A DNA stretch of 64,000 nt from positions 129,001 to 193,000 of the forward strand of contig NC_090138.1 of NCBI RefSeq assembly GCF_017916325.1, written 5' to 3'. This document shows positions 56,001-61,846 of this stretch, one piece after another. A program made the translations under genes and the position numbers. The DNA comes from Leishmania martiniquensis (taxonomy: Eukaryota; Euglenozoa; Kinetoplastea; Trypanosomatida; Trypanosomatidae). How positions within the stretch are numbered: the first letter of the stretch is position 1; the number at the start of each line of letters is the position of its first letter. The notes under the pieces are model-generated. The model did not search any database. It was not told the DNA's origin and saw only the letters and a program-made list of their open reading frames with translations.

Positions 56001-57475
56001 AGGACGCTGCGTGGCAGCCGCTGTTAATGGAGCTGCTGCAGGTGAATCGTGTGGTGCAGTGCTACAGCGATGGACCGGTTGTCGCAGAGCCGACGGAACC
56101 AGGCGCGGCACCGTCAGCACCTGCAACGCCAGCACAGCGCATTCTGCTGGCGAGCTTGGAGAAGTTCTTGGCCCAGCCAACGTTGCCGTTGCTTCGCCAT
56201 AGTGGATCTGGCGCGGCAGCCACGGCGCAGGCACTGGCGACGACTCCAGACGCACACGACCTCAGCACGACGTCATCGCTACTGCCGCCGCCGCTGCTCA
56301 CGCCAGCGCAGGAGGCTGCAGCCGCGGCGATGGCGGAGGAAAGTGAGGCCTTCCGGGCATACCTCCTCTCTGGCTATCTGACGGACACGGACGCCGGCAC
56401 CCGAGCCGGCACCCCCTCTGCCGCTGTTTCAGCGACGACGACGCTGCGTCAAAGCCAGAGCGCGCCGACCCTGTCGTCTGGGGTGGCGCTGCCGTCGAAA
56501 CGGTCGCCGGAGCCGTCGAGCCCGCTCTTCAACTCGGCCTCGCTGCTGCAGCCCTTGACGTGGTACCCGTACGCCCACATGCCCGGCACCGCATGCCCCT
56601 ACGCCGAGAGCACAGACCTCAACTCCACACGTGTGACCCCAGCCCAGGCCGCCAGTGCTTCCTCCATGACGTTGTATGTGGCCATGTTGCCGCTGAGCGG
56701 GCGGCTGCTGTGGCGGTGGGTGGTGCCGGCCGAGGACACAGATAACTTCAACCTTTCCGTCTTCTTCCAGTCGTCGCTCTTCTCGTTCATGCAAGGCGGT
56801 CCATTGCCGATGCCGTCCGTCGGATACGTGCCGACACCGTCGATGACGATGATGATGGCACCGCCACCGTCGCCGCACCCGTCGCTGGCGTGGCCGCCTG
56901 CACTCGCCGCGCGTATCGACGCGCAGCTGCGCAGCGACGCCATCCGCAGCGCATGGGATGGGGCGCCGCCTCCCTGTGTGTGCGGCGCGGCGGCGGTCAT
57001 GAGGACGGGCCATCAACTTTGTGCGGGTGTGTGGAGTGAAACGCCGGAGGTGACGCTCGTGCACTGCTCTGCCGGCATGCACCGCTCGTGTGGCATCCTC
57101 ATAGCCTTTCTACTGTGGCTACTATATCAGTGCCGGCAAGTGCTGTACGCAGAGCGGACGCTCGGTTGCGGGCCGCTGAGCTCGACGCATGCCCCGGCAT
57201 CCGCAGGCGACGCTGATGCCGTAAACGCGTTGCTACGTGACGATGTCGACACACTAGCACCCGTCACAGCATCCCCCGCAGCCGGCGAAGACGGGCAGCA
57301 GCAGCCGGCGCAACGCGCCAGGAGCAGTGTCACTGGCACCGACGCACCCTGGCTGACGAGTCGCCTGCTTCAGCGCACTATTCGTCATGTCCAGCAGCAG
57401 CGCAGCATCGCCGTACCCATTCGCACGGTGCAATTTCTTCTGCAGTCCTTTGCGAATGAGCTGCGACTCGACTAG
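50057..57475 (+). CDS. Giant protein with interrupted C-terminal dual-specificity phosphatase domain
   Basis: Residues 1 to about 1970 of this 2472-residue protein are low-complexity and Ser/Ala/Pro-rich, with polyglutamine stretches (RQQQQPQQQQQPP) and few ordered segments. From about 1976 a dual-specificity phosphatase domain can be traced in order: entry strand QVYISGKDAAWQPLLMELLQ; the general-acid segment PAEDTDNFNLSVFFQSSLF with D2227, matching the DTQEFNLSAYF pattern of VHR-type enzymes; the P-loop HCSAGMHRS with C2337 and R2343; and a final RSIAVPIRTVQFLLQSF like the RP-x-PN-x-GF helix. About 110 residues separate D2227 and C2337 instead of about 30, and two further inserts bring the domain to about 500 residues rather than about 150. 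Catalytic residues are intact, so activity on phosphoprotein or another phosphate ester is plausible. The long N-terminus may target or scaffold. ATG at 50057 is the first in frame. Confidence 0.87.
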   Translation: MEHHTSASMYIPSSKVLARLQRHAAAMGQGATSAISASATSSAAAPVAVPPASSNNSSSAFAAHRETGSRDTLAALSASPAKSDAAAVLAEASATVSKPSGAAGSTPSALGASSSYPRSPAPHTSLMGASTASKSTCSGAASVAHSAVSNAAAPPSMFTSRATSSVFPPETPVGHTSGIRTASEALAPVEGSVTVSQVSSVPLVTPSSIALPPRASTWLLPVEDFTYILSSLTWNVDLLRLLLPLAPCPLHLPDAEPLAEASSSAVGEAAAATPPCAISASPTQGRIAGNEEEMSAESQREWSTVMRCPDTSSTDSAAAVAGASSTGTLESVATDTHGDAAIAGWTIHASAHDDKRQSYSPATATGSSPGPCALLPSPASSSVLTTSASVAGASAAVSPAPLTWSQYLFRGAGGGDARRVIGSPGDGAARVMGDTALGGPQQQRSTLARGLPHSHSDGALVCAPKAAAGTAAPNSASASSSIFDTQYLPSLKEFQLQVEARKQRRQQLLLRQQQQPQQQQQPPALSATRLQEHLQQQPQTSPSHHRRRTAANKLFLYSPTPSVMSLATTSASTAAGADAPGKDEESPPPPPERCNNTAHVPCLYPSSAPPSPWVSSSASQAHQRPPQSKRLPGRCGTRLRPCTVSASSLDHLGCGGRDDEEGAHEARAAEAPSRMPHSAPYPSRPSSQPPHLSRMMMQAADQLRATLVPSSARAPSPLLLHWRNGRTSHNSRESSRATARDDAEGDGVEENEGDEEWVSNRGGVSGSGNAWPSSSSPASPTASISSMSLGRVWSSTVSGSATPGNTLVTGISGSVANYSSHFNAKSSSGVGHASPHSAARGRKKARRRRAATCTRGLGTMRIYVPSITEGPKAASLYTAPTAEAQELLLLLLHRATAPLPSGAAGRWPVAGHSNATTAVSSVLSTPRTYSLTTGARLSALPTATASTVSSTAQTSVVAATPRRSTFAEAAPAEGRSGASAGVSTSAHEQQQQWHDLTYLSASPSTAPGIPAQAGQTPRLAPAPPQSKCPTAPPPTALLAGTSSARLPPSQAAADGADSFAPSAAQERRPHRPRQSPLLSAPRFAHGPPSPPMRAVGAAEVYFLGSSTASSVQSHEATTKAPHASFSGVAAAPARQPPARAGSSGDSGVGNSGDSFGAAARNGGQVDTRTDTSAEAHRRPPSTPASAFVSSAPVELPQWVRERSLSALYYQPWGLELLARYEAARHEQQLARARMARPAAPGVSGSTNALAAVISELGVGGDTSTPPSPAVSMPNSSLISPSNVSTTTLSTFATSSPAAPTAAQHASVFSRTPSGTSGEACASTATGAEGAPPVSSSSTPRVSWAAALRQPRHANLVRGSSGGHGPTTALVLEWPPELSAAEEMDAWEEAHYFGEAATPPSLPQQQQQHPLSVSRCVTKLLDRVTRDANAGVAEETDGTVTVDLAGRVTGPSGQARASSGSGHRVTSSTAASAAVSSREQWCLDKEIQAPTLYLSRQRRPSRRRSRAAYASDTFRSSTARRAGATSAAAELFHRRKDVHFTATVGEAAVAPTCVEEMGEAAPVSHPAPRGDVALHNDGYARKEAAQFCYPVPSPHETIASPPPSFKSSHHTTSQGTGAGGGVATLPRVSAPLGADAIERAAGVADSEQQQQHVDGGNSIARDGQVLVGASAAKLEGSALKQVIDSYGGDGGEESDAAGPGVGGHLSGRSSADSLHGAGSDPMRGAAGSAFSTRAAISASSPRAALKESRTVRRGGADVDAIFFLQKFIRAVMIVLIAQVRLQQLRQRQECELPVYPLHDATCPARAYMLNQQAQVQLRRAKYWSGGDPDRVGPASAAEVSDGSGLSKLERRALSFVRHYMADYRHMITAYVMRDDREVARRSAQAILSPPRSMGAAPSLLPASAVVSVPGATGKALNSAPDPLFRQDFLARWLSATRVNTAYEEAVRVATNGLPCGADANVLPATPLDDVEPLRTAQVYISGKDAAWQPLLMELLQVNRVVQCYSDGPVVAEPTEPGAAPSAPATPAQRILLASLEKFLAQPTLPLLRHSGSGAAATAQALATTPDAHDLSTTSSLLPPPLLTPAQEAAAAAMAEESEAFRAYLLSGYLTDTDAGTRAGTPSAAVSATTTLRQSQSAPTLSSGVALPSKRSPEPSSPLFNSASLLQPLTWYPYAHMPGTACPYAESTDLNSTRVTPAQAASASSMTLYVAMLPLSGRLLWRWVVPAEDTDNFNLSVFFQSSLFSFMQGGPLPMPSVGYVPTPSMTMMMAPPPSPHPSLAWPPALAARIDAQLRSDAIRSAWDGAPPPCVCGAAAVMRTGHQLCAGVWSETPEVTLVHCSAGMHRSCGILIAFLLWLLYQCRQVLYAERTLGCGPLSSTHAPASAGDADAVNALLRDDVDTLAPVTASPAAGEDGQQQPAQRARSSVTGTDAPWLTSRLLQRTIRHVQQQRSIAVPIRTVQFLLQSFANELRLD

Positions 57476-57933
57476 CAACTGGCGCGCACACACACACGCA
57501 TACCGCGTGGCCAATGCGGTGGCGACGGGGGGAAGGAGGAGGAGGTGAGGGAGAGCTTCCAAGTGCCATGAGGGAGGAGCGAGGATGTTGCATGAAAGGT
57601 GTCTGTGTAAGCAGGTGTGCGGTGCGTGCGCTGCCGTTGCTGTTACGATAGGCTTTTAGCAAATCTCTTCACCTCATGGCCGCCGCTTGGGCTGCAACGG
57701 GCAGGGCTCTCTCTCTGCCCCCGCCCGTGAATGTACTTGAAAGAGGATTCCTTCGCCCTTCAGTAAACGCGGCGCCACTGTGGAGAAGCGTACGGCACGT
57801 GCGGCACGCATCACCGCAGCGCTGCACCTCACATCGCACAGGACAAGAGGACGACAAGGGCGCGCGCGTGGGCCTTTCATCGCAGCGCACCGAGGCTGGA
57901 ATACATTTGTGACTGTGCGTGATGTGTATTGTC

Positions 57934-58015
57934 TGTGCGACTGTGCGTGTGTGTGGGAGGGAGGAGGAGGGGAATTCCCCTCCTCCTCCCTCCCACACAC
58001 ACGCACAGTCGCACA
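57934..58015. repeat. Perfect 82-bp palindrome with no spacer
   Basis: Every base i pairs with 115949-i from 57934 to 58015, centred on the EcoRI-like gaattc at 57972-57977. The left arm carries gtgtgtgtgggagggagg and is purine-rich near the centre; the right arm is its exact complement and pyrimidine-rich. In RNA it would form a 41-bp, nearly loopless hairpin; in DNA a cruciform. It ends 138 bp before the U2AF65 start codon. Confidence 0.95.
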
Positions 58016-58138
58016 CCTTCCTTTCATGTGAACCCCTCCTCCCCTTCCCCATCTCCCCTCCGACACACACACACACCGCCGCGCCCTCACTCCGTATAAA
58101 ACGCCAATGGACTGCAGTGTATCACGCGTATCTCGCAG
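58016..58138 (+). promoter_or_regulatory. Pyrimidine tract and trans-splice acceptors for U2AF65
   Basis: A pyrimidine-rich stretch (58016-58070) follows the palindrome. Candidate AGs are at 58116-58117 and 58137-58138; both lie after an ATG at 58107 and before the start at 58154, so the first AG gives a 36-nt leader without upstream ATG. Confidence 0.55.
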
Positions 58139-58153
58139 AAAAGGGAAAGAAAA

Positions 58154-60676
58154 ATGGGCGACCGGGACTCGTACAGCTATCGTGACTCACGCGCCGACCG
58201 CTACGGCGGCGACAGCGAGGCCACCGGTGGCGGTGGTGGTGGTCGATACAACAGGGCGCGCTACCGTCGTGACGACGCCGATCAAGAGGGCCACGATCCG
58301 TTCCAGCGCCCGCCGCGGGAGGAGGGCGGCGACGACGGCTCTGGCAAGCACGACCTCCACACCCGCCGGCCGCGCCGTTCACGCGTCGATAGCGGTGGCG
58401 ACGGCTATGGCGCCCCATGGCAGCAGCAGCAGTACCCTCCATACATGAGTCAAGGGGTTGGGGCCGGTGTAGACTTCCCCTACCCCGAAAGGGCGATGCC
58501 CATGAGCGCCCAGCAGGGCTTTCCAGGCGGTGTCGGCGTTGGCAACTTTGGCCTCCCGTTCATGTGCGGCGCCCCCGGTTCAATGCCGTTCGGCTTCGGC
58601 GGCGGCCCTGGCCCCAGCGGCCACCACAACGGTGGCGGTGGTGGAATGAGCTCCGACCAGCTGCTTCAGTTTCTTCTTCTTCAGCAACAGCAGCAGCAGC
58701 CGACCTCGTCATCGTCCTCGCTGCCGCCACGGGGACGCGATGGGGAGCGAGGTGACCGCATGATGAGCGCAGGACCGAACGCGACCCCTGCGGCGGCACG
58801 CGTGCTGCCGTCCGTAGATGAGTTTGTGCCGGTCGTCCCAAAGAGCCTCATGAACCTTGTCGTTGGCAGCGGCGCCCCGGGAAGCGGCGATGGTGACGCA
58901 GCTGCCGCAGGGTCGACCGCGTCTCAGCAGCAGTCCGGCAACGGGCAAGGCGGAGCACTTGCTCTGTTGGAAGCGCCCAAGATCGGGCCCGATGCGGACC
59001 GCCGCGCGCGCGAGCAGCGCCGGGCGCACGTCTCTGGATTTCCGCTGGGCACTACGCGCGAGGAGCTCGAAGATTACTTTCGGCTTCTCCTGCCGGAGGT
59101 GCGGCGGCTGCAGACGGAGCGCCAAATCCGCGAGCTCGCCGAGACAACCGGGCTGATCAAGGAAGAAGGGGAGGAGGCGGTGCGGCACGTCCCAGCGTCC
59201 GCGAATCTGGCGAGCATTGATGAGGTGAAGAGCCTCAGCGTGAGCCCGGGTAGGGTCAAGTCCTTCAGTTTCATCGAGCTGCGGCTGGCGGACATGATCG
59301 ACGAGCTTGTGAATCAGAGCGCCGCGGACCCGCATCGATTTCTCTTCCACTCGTCTGTGGATGGTCAGACGTACCCGCTGATGATTCGGCGGCCACGCGA
59401 CGCCGACCCGCTCACGGGGGTGGACGAGTCGAAGGTGGTCCTCGTCGGGTTCCCGCCCTCGATGCCGGAGGGGTCTATCAAGCCCGTCTTCGAGTCGTAT
59501 GGGAAGCTGCTGAAGTTTGAGCTGCACAACGGGTACGCGTACGGCGAATTTGCCGAGCTGCAGGACGCCGCAGACTTCCGCGCAGACGTGCACGGCGTCG
59601 TGCTGGGCAACAACATGGTCGTGGCTTTGCCGCTCTACGACTGGCTGAAGGTACTGCTCGTTCGTGAGGGCGTCGATGTTACGATCGACGACGACGACCC
59701 CGTGTCGGGCAAGTACGTCATGAAGCAAGTGCGTGAGCGGCTGCCTGATACGTCAGCGCCTGGTGGGGCGGGGGGGCACGCGGGCGCCGCCGGAGGAGAC
59801 GCAGGCGCCGGCGGCAGCTCCGCGCTCGTGACGGTCTCCGAGAACCCTGAGGCGGCGTCGCTGCAGATCATGCGGGAGCTGTTGGACATGTCCTTCACCC
59901 TACCTGACATGCTCGGCCGCTTCGCCGCCCTCTACCCTCACCTGCGCCCCCTCTACGGAAATGCGCAGCCGACTGTCTTCCCCACGCCGGTGCTTGTCCT
60001 GCTGAACCTCTTTGATGAGGAGGAGCTGGTCTACGACGCTCACTACTCGCAGCTGCTCTCTGAGATCGAGGAGGAAGTGGAGAAGCACGGCCGCGTGAAG
60101 CGACTGGTCGTGCCCCGCCGCGAGGCCCGCCCGAAACTGCCGGAAGCGCCCAAGTCGGGCGTCGACTACGACGAAAGTGACGAGGCAGCGAAGGCGGCGG
60201 CCATGGCAGCGTACACGGAGGCCAAGAAGAACTTTGGTGCGGAGCTGGGGCGCTACATGACGAGGCAAACGCATCCCGTGTGGGGCGGCTACGGCCGCGT
60301 CTTCGTGGAGTACGAGACGGTGGACGAGGCGGCGCAGGCGCAGCAGCAGATTGCCGGCAAGATGTTCGGCGAGCGCACCGTCGTCACATCCTTCCTCTTC
60401 CCTGACCTATTGATCGACGCCGACGAGGCGGCGGCGGAAGCGACTGCGCCGGGCAAGGGCGGCGAGGACAGCGGTGGCGGCGATGATGCCAACGAAGAGG
60501 CGAAGGGCAGAGAAGACGATGGTGATGGTGCAGCAGCAGCAGCAGCAGAGACGTTGGAGGAAGAGGCGGAAGCGCCTCCGCCCCCTGAGCCGCAGAGCGG
60601 CTCAGAGGCGGTCGACAAGGCACCTAATGAGGTGGCAACGAAGACGCCGTCCGTGCATGCGGAGGATGTTGACTGA
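58154..60676 (+). CDS. U2AF65: U2AF65, large subunit of the U2 snRNP auxiliary factor
   Basis: This 840-residue protein has the U2AF65 layout: a charged N-terminus, RRM1, RRM2 and a C-terminal UHM. The N-terminus (RDSYSYRDSRADRYGGD, then Gly/Gln-rich) stands in for the RS domain. RRM1 starts near residue 290 (RRAHVSGFPLGTTREELEDYF) and is enlarged by an insert. RRM2 is at about 426-500 (KVVLVGFPPSMPEGSIKPVF, GYAYGEF). The UHM is at about 612-750: VLVLLNLFDEEELVYDAHY, HGRVKRLVVPR, GRVFVEYETVDEAAQAQ and the pocket loop GKMFGERTVV. In human U2AF65 that loop is R-x-F; here it is K736-M-F738. U2AF65 binds polypyrimidine tracts and SF1 at 3' splice sites; in trypanosomatids this serves trans-splicing of nearly every mRNA. 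It is nearly twice the length of the human protein. An acidic Ala/Glu-rich tail ends it. Confidence 0.92.
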   Translation: MGDRDSYSYRDSRADRYGGDSEATGGGGGGRYNRARYRRDDADQEGHDPFQRPPREEGGDDGSGKHDLHTRRPRRSRVDSGGDGYGAPWQQQQYPPYMSQGVGAGVDFPYPERAMPMSAQQGFPGGVGVGNFGLPFMCGAPGSMPFGFGGGPGPSGHHNGGGGGMSSDQLLQFLLLQQQQQQPTSSSSSLPPRGRDGERGDRMMSAGPNATPAAARVLPSVDEFVPVVPKSLMNLVVGSGAPGSGDGDAAAAGSTASQQQSGNGQGGALALLEAPKIGPDADRRAREQRRAHVSGFPLGTTREELEDYFRLLLPEVRRLQTERQIRELAETTGLIKEEGEEAVRHVPASANLASIDEVKSLSVSPGRVKSFSFIELRLADMIDELVNQSAADPHRFLFHSSVDGQTYPLMIRRPRDADPLTGVDESKVVLVGFPPSMPEGSIKPVFESYGKLLKFELHNGYAYGEFAELQDAADFRADVHGVVLGNNMVVALPLYDWLKVLLVREGVDVTIDDDDPVSGKYVMKQVRERLPDTSAPGGAGGHAGAAGGDAGAGGSSALVTVSENPEAASLQIMRELLDMSFTLPDMLGRFAALYPHLRPLYGNAQPTVFPTPVLVLLNLFDEEELVYDAHYSQLLSEIEEEVEKHGRVKRLVVPRREARPKLPEAPKSGVDYDESDEAAKAAAMAAYTEAKKNFGAELGRYMTRQTHPVWGGYGRVFVEYETVDEAAQAQQQIAGKMFGERTVVTSFLFPDLLIDADEAAAEATAPGKGGEDSGGGDDANEEAKGREDDGDGAAAAAAETLEEEAEAPPPPEPQSGSEAVDKAPNEVATKTPSVHAEDVD

Positions 60677-61846
60677 GGGCATGGCAGCTGCCGCCCACAA
60701 GCGCGCAGAGGTGCACCCCCTCCCATCGCCACCACGGCCCCCCTCCACCTTCTCAGTCTCTCCTTGCCCTCGCGAGTGGGCTCAGTGCATAGGTGCCTCA
60801 AGTGCTTCGCGTTCCCGTTCGGGGTGTCGATTCGGTCATGATCTCGACTTCATTAATAGCAACTCAGCATGCGTATGCGCGTGCGACTGTGTGCGACGGC
60901 TCTCGCGAGAGAGGAAAGCGGCAGACGTGCCGCACATGTCAGCATAAGGGAAGAAACGTCTCTCTTGAAAAGGCAATGGGCTAAGGTGCGCGCGTGTCCG
61001 TGTGTTGGCGGGGGGGAGGGGAGCGGTGGAGTGTGCAGACACACACACACACTCACTCACCCACTCACTGCCTCTTCCTCTACCTCATCCACCCCCTCTC
61101 CCTCTCTCTCCCGGGGAGGGAGGGAGAGTGCGTGCACGAAGAAGCAGTGAGTGACCTGCGCGTATTGAAGTGTGTGCATGTGTGTGTGCAGGGACACCTA
61201 CACACACACATGCACATTTACATTTACAGATAGATAGAGATATGTCCTCTCAGCATCCTTTGGGTGTGTGTGCGTGTGTGTCTATATACGGCCTCGCCTC
61301 ACCTCTTCTCCTCCCTTCTCCTCCTCCCCTTTATGTGTGCGCGTTACAAATCTCAAGACGGAATCAAAAGAGGACGGGTGTGCAGACAGGCACGCCGGCA
61401 CGTAGAGAGGCGCACCAAGACGCGCGTATTTAGACACCCGATCGGCTTGCGCAAGCTGGTCGTCGCTTCTCGGGTTAGCGTGTGGGCGTACGGCACATCT
61501 TGCCTCTGTCTGCGCGTGGGTGGTGCGCTGGGCCCGCACCGTCAAGCTCGACGGAGTCAGTGCGTGCGGGTCGTGTGCGCCTGCCTGAAGAGAGGTAACG
61601 GCTGCGCCACGAGGCGCCGGTGCTTCGTCCACACATCCGACAGGGCGCGGGGTGAAAGCAGCAGCTAAGAGGTGAGCGAGCGGACGCGGAAGGGTAAGCG
61701 AAGAGTCACGAGCCTTTGTGGTTGTTGAAGGGGACAGAGTGGAGAGGGCCAACATCCGCCTCACCCACTGCTACGAAACAGAAAGAGAGAGAGACCTCTT
61801 GGGGCCAGTCTGCTCGCGGCAACGGCTGTGTTAGCGATAGGGCCCG
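60677..61846. other. Intergenic region
   Basis: No gene is supported. It contains (CA)n at 61039-61054 and 61200-61209, a near-palindromic CT/GA stretch around cccggg at 61095-61125, and a GC-rich mixed segment (61430-61700) with overlapping open frames on both strands but no recognisable protein. Confidence 0.6.

Larger units (their letters stand above)
57476..58153. other. Intergenic region with perfect palindrome upstream of U2AF65
   Basis: Contains the 3' UTR of the phosphatase-like gene, a possible small open frame (57676-57912, see findings), an 82-bp perfect palindrome (57934-58015) and the pyrimidine tracts and AGs used for U2AF65 trans-splicing. Confidence 0.7.
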
